This document shows, piece after piece, positions 17,856 through 31,044 of a stretch of 64,000 nt of DNA. The notes under the pieces are model-generated. The model searched no databases. It saw only the letters and a list, made by a program, of their open reading frames with translations, and was not told the DNA's origin. The DNA is from Streptomyces lienomycini (GTDB lineage Bacteria > Actinomycetota > Actinomycetes > Streptomycetales > Streptomycetaceae): assembly GCF_027947595.1 (NCBI RefSeq), contig NZ_CP116257.1, positions 2,914,001 through 2,978,000 of the forward strand, given 5' to 3'. Numbering within the stretch: the first letter of the stretch is position 1; each line of letters opens with the position of its first letter. The translations under genes and the position numbers were made by a program.

Positions 17856-18833
17856 TCAGGACCCGCCGGTGAAGACCACCCACACCTGGCCCTCGGCGAA
17901 GTTCAGCGGCCGGCCGCCCTCGGTGGTGAAGGCCGTGCCGTCGTCGGCCGCTCCCCGCTTCCAGGTCGCGTCGTACACGCGTCCGTCGCGCAGCACCTCC
18001 GCCCGCCCCGATCCCACCGACTCGACGTAGGGCGAGTTGCTGCCGCGGAAGTCGCGGAACGCCGACTCGCGCACGGTCACGTGCTGTACGACGACCGTGG
18101 CCGGGGCCAGCCGCCCGCCGTCCGCCGTGCGGGCCGGTGCGCCGTCCATGGAGACCAGCCACCGGTCCCGGGTCCCGGACCAGGTGAAGGTGAAGCGCGC
18201 CGAGGGGTAGCGCACCGTGTGCGACGACTGCGCCCGGCCGCCCGCGGGCGCCTTGCCGTAGGTGAACCCGGTGGTGAGGGCCGCGCTCCCGGAGGGCTTC
18301 CCGAGCAGCTTGCCGGGCCGCAGGTAGAGGTTGTGCGGGGCCTGCCGGTCCTGGGCGCGGACGTAGGCGTCGGAGTCCTCGCCCGGCGGCTCCGCGCGCA
18401 GGGGGGCCTTGTCGATGAGCGGCAGCAGCTTGCTCTGCGCGCCGGAGAACGCCAGCACCGGCCGGTCGAACTGGCCGAGCAGCTCCAGGTCCGACTCGCG
18501 GGCGCTGCGCACCGGACCCACCGACTCGGGCAGCTTGCCGGCGTAGATCGCCATCAGCCGGCTCAGCCCGGCCTCCACCGGCTCGGCGTAGACGACGTCC
18601 GCGTCCTCCAGGCCCGTCTGCGGGCGGGCCGCGGGCACGTTGTCGACCTTCACGGCGAGCACCGGTCCGGCGGCCGGGGCCGCGCTGTGCGACCGCTCCG
18701 GTTCCGGCGCCCGTCTGTCCTCCTTCGCGGCGGGCCCCGCGGTACAGCCCGCCGCGGCCAGCGAGACCGCCACCGCCGCCGTCAGCAGTGCGGCACACCG
18801 TCCTGTGCGCGTCCCTCGTCGCATCGTGATCAT
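17856..18833 (-). CDS. DUF3048 (YerB-like) lipoprotein
   Basis: 325 residues with a lipoprotein signal: a basic N-terminus, a hydrophobic stretch (AALLTAAVAVSL) and the lipobox LAAAGC (Cys near residue 30). The mature part shows DUF3048 features: VLAVKVDNVPAARPQTGLEDADVVYAEPVE..., SVGPVRSARESDLELL and FSGAQSKLL. ATGs at 18833 and 18824 are both possible; the first has GGGACGG upstream. Membrane-anchored, extracytoplasmic; the biochemical role of the family is unknown. Confidence 0.85.
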   Translation of the reverse strand: MITMRRGTRTGRCAALLTAAVAVSLAAAGCTAGPAAKEDRRAPEPERSHSAAPAAGPVLAVKVDNVPAARPQTGLEDADVVYAEPVEAGLSRLMAIYAGKLPESVGPVRSARESDLELLGQFDRPVLAFSGAQSKLLPLIDKAPLRAEPPGEDSDAYVRAQDRQAPHNLYLRPGKLLGKPSGSAALTTGFTYGKAPAGGRAQSSHTVRYPSARFTFTWSGTRDRWLVSMDGAPARTADGGRLAPATVVVQHVTVRESAFRDFRGSNSPYVESVGSGRAEVLRDGRVYDATWKRGAADDGTAFTTEGGRPLNFAEGQVWVVFTGGS

Positions 18834-19034
18834 CCGTCCATCCGTCCCGTGTCATGATTGTGCGTTTCTCAGAGGATTTAGTGCCATACCTGGAGGAATC
18901 CGATACGGCACACGGAACGGGGCTGATAATCCGCTGTTCGGCCGAGAAGACCGCCGGGTTCGGCCGCGGGAGCCGCGGGGTACCCGGCCGCCACGCAGAA
19001 CCGACGCGCACGGCGACGGAGGGAGCGCGGGGCG

Positions 19035-20225
19035 ATGAAGGCAGTGACGTGGCAGGGCAAGCGGGACGTGCGGGTGGAGGAGGTGCCCGACCCGAGGATC
19101 CAGGAGCCGACGGACGCCGTCATCCGCGTCACGTCCTCCGGGCTGTGCGGCTCCGACCTGCACCTCTACGAGGTGCTCACACCGTTCATGACACCGGGCG
19201 ACATCCTCGGCCACGAGCCGATGGGCATCGTCGAGGAGGTCGGTCCGGAGGTGACCGGCCTGAAGCCCGGCGACCGGGTGGTGGTGCCGTTCCAGATCGC
19301 GTGCGGCCACTGCTACATGTGCGGTACAGGTCTGCCGACCCAGTGCGAGACCACCCAGGTCACCGGCGAGGGCATGGGCGCCCCGCTGTTCGGCTACACC
19401 CGCCTGTACGGTGCGGTGCCCGGCGGCCAGGCCGAGTACCTGCGGGTGCCGCAGGCGCAGTACGGACCCATCAAGGTGCCCGAGGGCCCGGCCGACGACC
19501 GCTTCGTCTACCTCTCCGACGTCCTGCCCACCGCCTGGCAGGCGGTCGAGTACGCCGCCGTCCCGCAGGGCGGCAGCCTCGCGGTGCTGGGCCTCGGCCC
19601 GATCGGCGACATGGCGTGCCGGATCGCCCGCCTCAAGGGGGTCGACAAGGTGTTCGGCGTGGACCTGGTGCCGGAGCGGCTGGAGCGGGCCCGCGAACGG
19701 GGTGTGGAGACCTTCGACCTGCGATCCTTCGACAACGAGAAGGAACTCGTCTCGGCGATCCAGGACCGGACGGGCGGTCGCGGCCCCGACGCCGTGATCG
19801 ACGCCGTCGGCACCGAGGCGCACGGCGGCGTCGTGGCCAAGCTGGTGCAGCAGACCGCCGCGGTGATGCCCCGGGCCATCGGCAGCCCCCTGGCGGAGCG
19901 GTTCAGCGTCGACCGGCTCGCCGCGCTCTACACGGCGATCGACCTGGTCCGCCGCGGCGGCACCATCTCGCTCTCCGGCGTGTACGGCGGCATGGCCGAC
20001 CCGATGCCGATGCTCACCATGTTCGACAAGCAGATCCAGCTGCGCATGGGCCAGGCCAACGTACGCCGCTGGAGCGACCAGATCGTCCCGTACCTGACCG
20101 ACGACGACCCGCTCGGCGTCGACGACTTCGCCACCCACCGGGTGCCGCTGGCCCAGGCGCCGCACTGGTACGAGATGTTCCAGAAGAAGCAGGACGGCGC
20201 GGTCAAGGTGCTGATGAAGCCGTAG
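19035..20225 (+). CDS. Zinc-dependent alcohol dehydrogenase family protein
   Basis: 396 residues of the medium-chain dehydrogenase family. Catalytic zinc ligands are Cys38 (GLCGSDLH) and His60-Glu61 (LGHEPMG). The structural zinc cysteines are 90, 93, 96 and 104 (CGHCYMC...C). The Rossmann motif is LGLGPIGDMACRIA. The long insertion after the structural zinc resembles glutathione-independent formaldehyde dehydrogenase relatives. A good ribosome-binding site (GGAGGGAG) precedes the ATG. Single-gene unit divergent from the lipoprotein gene; the substrate is not predictable. Confidence 0.87.
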   Translation: MKAVTWQGKRDVRVEEVPDPRIQEPTDAVIRVTSSGLCGSDLHLYEVLTPFMTPGDILGHEPMGIVEEVGPEVTGLKPGDRVVVPFQIACGHCYMCGTGLPTQCETTQVTGEGMGAPLFGYTRLYGAVPGGQAEYLRVPQAQYGPIKVPEGPADDRFVYLSDVLPTAWQAVEYAAVPQGGSLAVLGLGPIGDMACRIARLKGVDKVFGVDLVPERLERARERGVETFDLRSFDNEKELVSAIQDRTGGRGPDAVIDAVGTEAHGGVVAKLVQQTAAVMPRAIGSPLAERFSVDRLAALYTAIDLVRRGGTISLSGVYGGMADPMPMLTMFDKQIQLRMGQANVRRWSDQIVPYLTDDDPLGVDDFATHRVPLAQAPHWYEMFQKKQDGAVKVLMKP

Positions 20226-20240
20226 CGTCCACCGCGCGGG

Positions 20241-21308
20241 TCAGGGCCCGCCGAGGATCTCCGCGAGGTCGTACCGGACCGGCTCCTCCAACTGCGCGAA
20301 GGTGCAGCTCTCCGGGGTCCGGTCCGGGCGCCAGCGGCGGAAGCGGGCCGTGTGCCGCAAGCGAGCCCCGTTCTCCATGTGGTCGTACGCCACCTCGACG
20401 ACCCGCTCCGGCCGCAGCGGCACCCAGGAGAGGTCCTTCTTGCCCGACCAGCGGCTGGGGGCGCCGGGCAGCCGCGCCGACTCGTGGGCGGCCTCCTCGG
20501 CCCACCTGGCCCACGGATGGTCCCCGGCGTCGTCCATGCGCAGCGGGTCCAGTTCCTCCACCAGCTCGGCCCGCCGCTTCATGGTGAAGGCCGCGCACAC
20601 CCCCACGTGCTGGAGCACACCCCGCTCGTCGTACAGCCCGAGCAGCAGCGAGCCGACCACCGGTCCGCTCTTGTGGAAGCGGTATCCGGCGACGACCATG
20701 TCCGCCGTACGCTCGTGCTTGATCTTGAACATGGCCCGCTCGTCCTGCCGGTAGCGCAGGTCGAGCGGCTTGGCGACGACCCCGTCCAGCCCCGCCCCCT
20801 CGTACTGCTCGAACCACCGGCGGGCCACCTCGATGTCGTCCGTCGCGGGCGCCACGTGCACCGGCGGCGTCACCCCGTCCAGCGCCCGCACCAGCAGCGC
20901 CCGCCGGTCGGCCAGCCCCACGTCGAGCAACGACGCGTCGTCCAGCGCCAGCAGATCGAAGGCCACCAGCGAGGCCGGCGTGCGCTCCGCCAGCATCCGC
21001 ACCCGGGAGTCCGCCGGATGGATCCGCTCGGTCAGCGCGTCGAAGTCCAGATGCCCCTCCCGGGCGATCACGATCTCCCCGTCCACCACGCACCGCCCCG
21101 GCAACCGCTCCCGCACCGCCGCCACCAACTCCGGAAAATACCTGGTCAGCGGCTTGCCCGTCCGGCTCCCCAGCTCCACCTCGTCCCCGTCGCGGTACAC
21201 GATCGCCCGGAAGCCGTCCCACTTCGCCTCGTAGTGCATCCCCGGCGGAATCCTCGCCACGGACTTGGCGAGCATCGGCTTCACGGGCGGCATGACGGGG
21301 AGATCCAT
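20241..21308 (-). CDS. ligC: ATP-dependent DNA ligase, LigC type
   Basis: 355 residues. The nucleotidyltransferase motif I is EAKWDGFRA with Lys29 as the adenylated residue. Further motifs include VELGSRTGKPLT, VVDGEIVIA, the GAGLDGVVAKPLDLRY region and FKIKH. A C-terminal OB-fold domain starts near residue 210. It seals DNA nicks and in Streptomyces belongs to the conserved NHEJ-like set (Ku, LigC, LigD-type polymerase). It is divergent from the polymerase gene with only 74 bp between. No Ku gene is in the window. Confidence 0.92.
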   Translation of the reverse strand: MDLPVMPPVKPMLAKSVARIPPGMHYEAKWDGFRAIVYRDGDEVELGSRTGKPLTRYFPELVAAVRERLPGRCVVDGEIVIAREGHLDFDALTERIHPADSRVRMLAERTPASLVAFDLLALDDASLLDVGLADRRALLVRALDGVTPPVHVAPATDDIEVARRWFEQYEGAGLDGVVAKPLDLRYRQDERAMFKIKHERTADMVVAGYRFHKSGPVVGSLLLGLYDERGVLQHVGVCAAFTMKRRAELVEELDPLRMDDAGDHPWARWAEEAAHESARLPGAPSRWSGKKDLSWVPLRPERVVEVAYDHMENGARLRHTARFRRWRPDRTPESCTFAQLEEPVRYDLAEILGGP

Positions 21309-21382
21309 GGTCCGATTCTGAACGCCCCCGCCCCCGGACGCCTGATATGCGAAGCTTCCGCGCTGCGCCTACCGTGGCTCGC

Positions 21383-22408
21383 ATGGCGGAAGCGGTGGAG
21401 CTGGAGGTGGGCGGGCGGGCCGTGCGGCTGTCCAGCCCGGGGAAGGTGTTCTTCCCGGAGTGCGGGTACACCAAGCTCGACGTGGCCCGGTACTACCAGG
21501 CCGTCGCCCCCGGCATCCTGCGCGCCCTGCGCGAGAGGCCCACCACGCTCCAGCGCTACCCCGACGGCATCACCGGCGAGTGGTTCTACCAGAAGCGCGC
21601 GCCCAAGGGGATGCCCGACTGGATCCCGACCGCGCACATCACCTTCCCCAGCGGACGCAGCGCCGACGAGATGTGCCCCACCGAGGAGGCCGCCGTGGTG
21701 TGGGCCGCCCAGTACGGCACCCTCACCTTCCACCCCTGGCCGGTGCGCCGCGACGACGTCGACCACCCCGACGAACTGCGTATCGACCTCGACCCGCAGC
21801 CCGGCACCGACTACGACGACGCCGCCCGCGCCGCCCACGAACTGCGCGCCGTACTCGACGAGTTCGGCGGCCTGCGCGGCTGGCCCAAGACCTCCGGCGG
21901 GCGCGGCATCCACGTCTTCGTGCCGATCGAGCCGCGCTGGACCTTCACCCAGGTGCGGCGTGCCGCCATCGCCGTGGGCCGGGAGATGGAACGGCGGATG
22001 CCCGAGCGGGTCACCATCAAGTGGTGGAAGGAGGAGCGCGGCGAGCGCATCTTCATCGACTACAACCAGACCGCCCGCGACCGCACCATCGCCTCCGCCT
22101 ACTCCGTGCGCCCCCGCCCGAACGCCCCCGTCTCCGCCCCGCTGACCTGGGACGAGGTGGGCGTCGCGCACCCGCGGGACTTCGACATCACGTCCATGCC
22201 CGCGCGCTTCGCCGAACTCGGCGACGTGCACGCGGGCATGGACGACACGAGACACTCCCTCGACGCGCTGCTGGAGCTGGCGACGAAGGACGAGCACGAT
22301 CACGGGCTCGGTGATCTCCCGTACCCGCCGGAGTATCCGAAGATGCCGGGCGAGCCGAGCCGGGTCCAGCCCAGCCGGGCCAGGAAGAAGGCTCCCGGCC
22401 CGGACTGA
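21383..22408 (+). CDS. LigD-type NHEJ polymerase (primase-polymerase domain)
   Basis: 341 residues from the ATG at 21383. It is a stand-alone archaeo-eukaryotic primase/polymerase domain like the polymerase part of mycobacterial LigD. Key features are the catalytic acidic pair Asp135-Leu-Asp137 (IDLDP), WPKTSGGRGIHVFVPI, and the metal/triphosphate-binding IDYNQTARDRTIASAY. It fills gaps at DNA ends, often with ribonucleotides. A TACCGT hexamer at 21370-21375 ends 7 nt before the ATG, suggesting a leaderless transcript. Corresponds to the protein called PolK in S. ambofaciens, as I recall. Confidence 0.9.
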   Translation: MAEAVELEVGGRAVRLSSPGKVFFPECGYTKLDVARYYQAVAPGILRALRERPTTLQRYPDGITGEWFYQKRAPKGMPDWIPTAHITFPSGRSADEMCPTEEAAVVWAAQYGTLTFHPWPVRRDDVDHPDELRIDLDPQPGTDYDDAARAAHELRAVLDEFGGLRGWPKTSGGRGIHVFVPIEPRWTFTQVRRAAIAVGREMERRMPERVTIKWWKEERGERIFIDYNQTARDRTIASAYSVRPRPNAPVSAPLTWDEVGVAHPRDFDITSMPARFAELGDVHAGMDDTRHSLDALLELATKDEHDHGLGDLPYPPEYPKMPGEPSRVQPSRARKKAPGPD

Positions 22409-22426
22409 GCCCCAACGGTCGGGGAC

Positions 22427-24627
22427 CTACAGGTCCTTGATCCGGACGTCGCGGTACGAGACCACGTCCGACGTGCTGTGCACCTGCAGTCCGATGTAGC
22501 CGGAGGCGAACCGCCGCCCGTCCGTGCCCGGGTCGTCCGAGCGCTCGGGGTAGAAGGTCTGGCCGCCGAAGTTGTCGAACTCGTTGATCAGCACGCCGTT
22601 GCGGTAGATCGAGTAGTGCTGGTCCACCACGCGGATCTCGTAGTCGTTCCAGGTCCCCTTCTCCGTCACGCCCGCGCCGGCCAGGCCGACCCGGTCGAAG
22701 CCGTAGAGGGAACCCGTCTTGTACATGTCGCCGGTCGGGCTGTCGAACACCTGTACCTCGTGCCCGTACTTGATGGCGACCCACTCCGGTCGCGACTCCT
22801 CCGGGTGGTCGTGCACCTGCGGGAAGCGCACGAAGACGCCGCCGTTGGTGTTCGCGGTGCCCGCCGCGTCGTCACGCCACTGGAGCTTCAGCGAGAAGTC
22901 GCCGTACTTGCGCTCGGGGAACCACAGCATGCCCATGCCGGGCGTGCTGGTGCTGGACGTGATCGACCCGTCCGGGTTCAGCCCGAACGAACCGCCGCCC
23001 ACCTGCTCCCACTGGGCGAAGGACTCCTGGCTGCCGTCGAGGATCGTGCGGTAGCCCTCGGTCTGGCCGGGCAGCCCGATCTTCGACTGCTTGGCGGCCT
23101 TGTTGATCGCCTTGACCTCACGCCTGTCGACGACGCCCTCGGCCCGCAGCGCGTCCATGACGTTCCCGACGTGCTTGAGGAACAGCGCCTGGGACGTCCA
23201 CTCCTTCTCGTCCTCGATCATCTCGTTGATCCGGCACCGGTTGTTGGTGACCCGGTTCGGCACCCCGGAGTCGACCGTGCCGACGATCACCGTCAGCCGC
23301 TCGTCGTACTCCGGGCAGGGCGGCGCCGGGACCCCGCCGGCCACCACCGTGAAGCTCACGGTCAGCGACTCGGAGGTGTTGCCCGCCTTGTCGCTCGCCC
23401 GGTACGCCACCGTGTGCCGGCCCACCCGGTCCACGACCACCGGGTCGGTGTACGCCAGGTAGGGCCCGGCGTCCAGCGAGTACTCCACACCGGCGACGCC
23501 GGAACCGCCCTCGTCCGCGGCGTTCACGGTCACCTTCGCGCTGCCGACGTAGGCGCCGTCGGAGTTCTTGGTGCCGTCCACGGTCGCGCCGGTCACCGGC
23601 GGGGTGGTGTCCTGCGGGGGAGCCGCGGCCACGGTGAAGGCGACGCTCTTCTCCGCCGCGACGTTGCCCGCCTTGTCGGTGGCCCGGTAGCGCACGGTGT
23701 GCTCCCCGACCTGGTGCACCATGACCGGCGCCGTGTACGCCGTCCAGGCGCCGTCGCCGACCGCGTACTCGATGGTGTTGACGCCGGAACCGGTGTCGGA
23801 GGCGGTGACGGTCACCGTCGCCATGTCGATGTAGGCGCCGTCCGCGTTCTTCTCACCGCTGAGGGTCGCCGAGGTCTCCGGCGCCGTCGTGTCGTCGGTG
23901 TCCGGCGCGGCCACGGCGAACGTGACGTTCTTCTCCTCGGCGGCGTTGCCCGCCTTGTCGAACGCCCGGTAGCGGACCGTGTGTTCACCGACCTGGTCGA
24001 CGACGACCGGCGTGGTGTACGGCTGCCAGGCGCCGTCGGCACCGATCGCGTACTCGATCCGCTCGACGCCCGAGCCGCCCTCGTCGGTGGCCGCGAGCGT
24101 CACGGTCGCGGAGCCGACGTACGCGCCGTCGGCGTTCTGCGTGCCGCCCACCTCGGCCGAGGTCGCGGGCGCCGTGGTGTCCTCGCCGCCGCCCTCGGTG
24201 ACCACGAGCACGCCCGTCATCTGGCCGTGGCCCGGGATCGTGCAGTGGTACATGTACGTGCCGGGGGTGAGGGTGACCTCGGCGGTGTGCTTGCCGCCCT
24301 CGGCGTCGAACGGGTTGGCCAGGATGTTCAGCTGCACGTCCTGGTTGTACTCGGGATCGCTGGTCATGAACGTCAGCGTGTGCGGCATGCCGGTCGTGTT
24401 GCCGGTGGCCTCGCTGTTCTCGAAGACGATCGTGGCCGGACCGGCCACCGCCGTCTCGGGCGCCGACACGTACTTGGTGATGTCGTCGCCCGCCGTCCAG
24501 GTCAGCACCTGGTCGGCGGCGGCCGCGGCGGGTGCCGCCGCCGGCTGCCCGGAGGCGGACGTCGCCTGCAGTCCGAGCACCATCAGCAGACCGGCCAGCA
24601 GCGCGGCCCACATTCTTCGTTGGCGTA

Positions 24628-24631
<4 letters not shown>
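22427..24631 (-). CDS. Secreted cupredoxin / OmpL47-repeat / DUF1080 protein
   Basis: 734 residues; GTG start at 24631 overlaps the upstream stop (GTGA). A signal peptide spans about residues 1-28. A cupredoxin domain (about 40-147) carries the likely type 1 copper ligands His84, Cys130, His135 and Met138 (YHCTIPGHGQM). Three tandem OmpL47-type Ig-like repeats of about 95 residues follow (NADGAYVGSATV..., YRAFDKAGNAAE pattern). After a short Cys-containing helical segment comes a C-terminal DUF1080 domain (3-keto-disaccharide hydrolase/concanavalin-like; GVFVRFPQ, GTWNDYEIRV, RNGVLINEF). Second gene of an operon with the ThuA/PQQ dehydrogenase. The mix of electron-transfer and carbohydrate domains suggests it acts with that enzyme outside the cell. 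Confidence 0.85.
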
Positions 24632-28327
<3,696 letters not shown>

Positions 28328-28449
28328 TCCGGCGTCGGCCGACCGGGCCCGCACCGGGCCCGCACCAGCGCGTTCACCACGCCGGGAACGCCCCCTCCCG
28401 CCCGACGGCATGCCGCTATCCTGAGCCGCAGCCGCCCAGGAGGAGTGCC

Positions 28450-29517
28450 GTGACCCAGACCGCGCCGCGTCCCACGCTGGAGGCCGTGGCCGAGCGCGCC
28501 GGGGTCTCGCGGGCCACCGTGTCCCGCGTGGTCAACGGGGCGCACGGAGTGCGGGAGGCACTGGCCGAGCGGGTCCGGCGTGCCGTGGAGGAGCTGGGCT
28601 ACGTGCCCAACCAGGCCGCCCGATCCCTGGTGACCAGACGGCACCGGGCCGTCGCCGTCGTCGCCGCCGAACCGGAGACGCGGGTCTTCTCCGACCCCTA
28701 CTTCGCCCAGCAACTGCGCGGCATCGGCAAGGAACTGACGGCCCACGACAACCAACTGGTCCTGCTGCTCACCGAGGGCCGCGAGGACCACGCCCGCGTG
28801 GGCCGCTACCTGGCCGGCGGCCATGTCGACGGCGCCCTCGTCTTCTCCCTGCACCTGCACGACCCGCTGCCCGGACTCGTGCGCCGCGCCGGCGTGCCGA
28901 CCGTCTTCGGCGGGCGCCCCGACTGGGACGACGGTGTGGACGACGTGGTCTACGTGGACAGCGACAACCGCGGCGGGGCCCGAGCGGCGGTCCGTCACCT
29001 GGCCGGGCTCGGCCGCACCCGGGTCGCGCACATCACCGGCCCGCTCGACCAGACCTCCGCCGCCGACCGGCTCGCGGGCTTCCTCGACGTCCGGGCCGAC
29101 ACCGACCCGGGGCTGGTCGCGCACGGGGACTTCACCGCGGGGGGCGGGGAGCGGGCGATGCGGGAGCTGCTCGACCGCCGCCCCGACCTGGACGCCGTGT
29201 TCGCGGCCAACGACCTCACCGCGGCGGGCGCCCTGCGGGTGCTGCGCGAGCGCGGGCGGCGCGTGCCGGACGACGTGGCCGTGGTGGGCTTCGACGACAT
29301 GCTGCCCGTCGCCGAACAGACCGACCCGCCGCTGACCACCGTCCGCCAGGACATCGAGGGAATGGGCCGGCTGATGGCCCGTCTGCTGCTGCGCGGCCTG
29401 GAGGACGGTCCGGCCGGCGGCGCCCGACGGGACGACGGGGACGACCCCGGGGCCCCGGAGACCGGCCCGTCCGCACTGGTCCTGCCGACGACCCTGGTCC
29501 ACCGCGCCACCGCGTGA
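28450..29517 (+). CDS. LacI-family transcriptional regulator
   Basis: 355 residues from the GTG at 28450, preceded by AGGAGGAG. The N-terminal LacI helix-turn-helix is TLEAVAERAGVSRATVSRVVNG (residues 9-30) with a hinge helix at VPNQAARSLV. The periplasmic-binding-like core runs to the end and contains the conserved DAVFAANDLTAAGALRVL and VPDDVAVVGFDD. LacI regulators usually respond to sugars, so control of the neighbouring sugar dehydrogenase operon or laccase is possible, but not shown. A GCGTTC-N10-GAACGC inverted repeat at 28370-28391 lies upstream. Confidence 0.9.
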   Translation: MTQTAPRPTLEAVAERAGVSRATVSRVVNGAHGVREALAERVRRAVEELGYVPNQAARSLVTRRHRAVAVVAAEPETRVFSDPYFAQQLRGIGKELTAHDNQLVLLLTEGREDHARVGRYLAGGHVDGALVFSLHLHDPLPGLVRRAGVPTVFGGRPDWDDGVDDVVYVDSDNRGGARAAVRHLAGLGRTRVAHITGPLDQTSAADRLAGFLDVRADTDPGLVAHGDFTAGGGERAMRELLDRRPDLDAVFAANDLTAAGALRVLRERGRRVPDDVAVVGFDDMLPVAEQTDPPLTTVRQDIEGMGRLMARLLLRGLEDGPAGGARRDDGDDPGAPETGPSALVLPTTLVHRATA

Positions 29518-29758
29518 GCCCGGACGGCGCGCGGGGCACGAGCACCGACACCGGACGCGTCGCCGCGCGGGTCCGGGCGTCCCGGGCCCCGGCACCTCGC
29601 CCCGAACACACGCGTCGGCCCTGCCCACCGGGGTCCGCCGCACCACCGCCCACCCGGGTCCGCCGCGTCACGCCGCGAGCGCGGACGCGGGAAGGGGCGC
29701 CGCGCCCCGGCAGCCAGGCCCGGACGGCGGGCCCGGACGGTGGGCCGGTCCCTCCCGT
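29518..29758. other. Intergenic region between convergent LacI and VOC genes
   Basis: 241 bp of very GC-rich sequence with no convincing reading frame. GGGCCCGGACGG-type short repeats near 29727-29750 might act as a terminator, but I found no clean hairpin. Confidence 0.4.
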
Positions 29759-30544
29759 CTATGCCTGACGCGGCCTCGGCCTGAGCACGGCGAACTCGGC
29801 ACCGTAGGGGTCGGCGAGCCGGGCGATACGGCCGACGCCCTCGATGTCCGTCGCGGGCACCCGCACCGTGCCGCCCAGCTCGGCGGTCCGGGCGACCACG
29901 GCGTCCGCGTCCTCGACCGCGAGGTACGGCAGCCACCCGGCGTCCTTGTCCGCCGGGTCGTCGGCGAGCGGGACGACACCGCCGAACATGGCCTCCTCGC
30001 CCTCGCCGGCCGGATTGACGCAGGTGTACGAGCCGCCGGGGAAGGGGACGGCGGAGGTCTCCAGACCGAGCACCGCCCGGTAGTACGCGGCGGCGGCCGC
30101 GACGTCCGCCGTGTGCAGTTCGACCCAGCACAGCGCGCCGGTCTCGCCGGCCGCGTCCAGACCGGCCCGGCGCCCCGGCTGCCAGATGCCGAACGGCACC
30201 CCGGCCCGGTCGGTGAGGATCGCCATGGTGCCCTGGTCCATGACGTCCATCGGCTGCACGAGGACACCGCCGTGGGCCCGCTCGGACGCCTCGGCGGCGG
30301 ACCGCGCGTCCGGCACCTGGAAGTACACGGTCCAGGACGGGGGGCCCTGCTCCGCGGTCGTACGCATGCCGCCGGCCACGATCCGGCCGTCCAGCTCGAA
30401 GAAGCCGTAGCCGCCGGCCTCCGGCCCCGCCGACCGGAACCGCCAGCCGAAGAGGGCGCCGTAGAAGGACGTGGCGCCGTCGAGGTCGGAGGTGCCGACA
30501 TCGAGCCAGTTCGGAGCGCCGGTGACGAAACGGGTGGTGAGCAT
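29759..30544 (-). CDS. VOC (glyoxalase/bleomycin-resistance-like) family protein
   Basis: 261 residues from the ATG at 30544, preceded by GAGGAGGGCG. It contains two glyoxalase-like halves: NWLDVGTSDLDGATSFYGALFGW at the start, and WVELHTADVAAAAAYYRAVLGLE in the second half. The type is common in Streptomyces as a hydroxylase or lyase-like VOC protein. Metal ligands and substrate are uncertain. A sequence resembling a PafBC-type promoter lies upstream (30585-30607). Divergent from the WhiB-like gene. Confidence 0.85.
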   Translation of the reverse strand: MLTTRFVTGAPNWLDVGTSDLDGATSFYGALFGWRFRSAGPEAGGYGFFELDGRIVAGGMRTTAEQGPPSWTVYFQVPDARSAAEASERAHGGVLVQPMDVMDQGTMAILTDRAGVPFGIWQPGRRAGLDAAGETGALCWVELHTADVAAAAAYYRAVLGLETSAVPFPGGSYTCVNPAGEGEEAMFGGVVPLADDPADKDAGWLPYLAVEDADAVVARTAELGGTVRVPATDIEGVGRIARLADPYGAEFAVLRPRPRQA

Positions 30545-30746
30545 GATCGCCCTCCTCGGAAGGTTCCCGTTGCCTTCACTGACGAGTCTTGCACCGACCA
30601 CCGACAACCGCTTCCGCGCGCCGCCGTGCGCCGCCGTGCACGGGGCAGCACCATCTGAGGGGCCGGGGACGCGGGGCGCGCGGCGTTGATCCCGCATTGA
30701 TCCCGCGTTGATCGGACGTTTTTCGCCCCCCGGCACCCTCCTGTAC

Positions 30747-30992
30747 ATGCACATCGAGATGACCGCGACGCCCGACCTGAGCTGGCAGGAGCAGGCGTTG
30801 TGCGCGCAGACCGGGGGCGACTTCTTCTTCCCCGAGCCCGGCAGCTCCGTACGGGACGCCAAGCGGATCTGTGCCCTGTGCCCGATCCGCTCGACCTGCC
30901 TCGAGTTCGCGCTGAGCAACGACGAGCGCTTCGGCGTCTGGGGCGGCCTCTCGGAGAAGGAACGACTGGCCCTGCGCCGCGCCGCGCCCTGA
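30747..30992 (+). CDS. WhiB-like [4Fe-4S] regulator
   Basis: 81 residues from the ATG at 30747 (MHIEMTATPDLSWQ); an upstream in-frame start at 30708 would add 13 residues. The four iron-sulfur cysteines are Cys19, Cys42, Cys45 and Cys51 (C-x22-C-x2-C-x5-C). The turn GVWGG (63-67) and a basic tail (EKERLALRRAAP) follow, as in Wbl proteins that bind sigma factor. Which Wbl subclass it belongs to cannot be settled from sequence alone. Confidence 0.9.
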   Translation: MHIEMTATPDLSWQEQALCAQTGGDFFFPEPGSSVRDAKRICALCPIRSTCLEFALSNDERFGVWGGLSEKERLALRRAAP

Positions 30993-31044
30993 GCGCGGCG
31001 CCGCCTGCCGGTGATGCGCCGGGCCGCTCCCGCCCCGGCGGCGG

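Noticed and set aside
28370..28391. GCGTTC-N10-GAACGC as a definite LacI operator
   Set aside because: LacI operators are usually compact palindromes with a central CG. This one is short with a long spacer, so it is mentioned only in the LacI entry.
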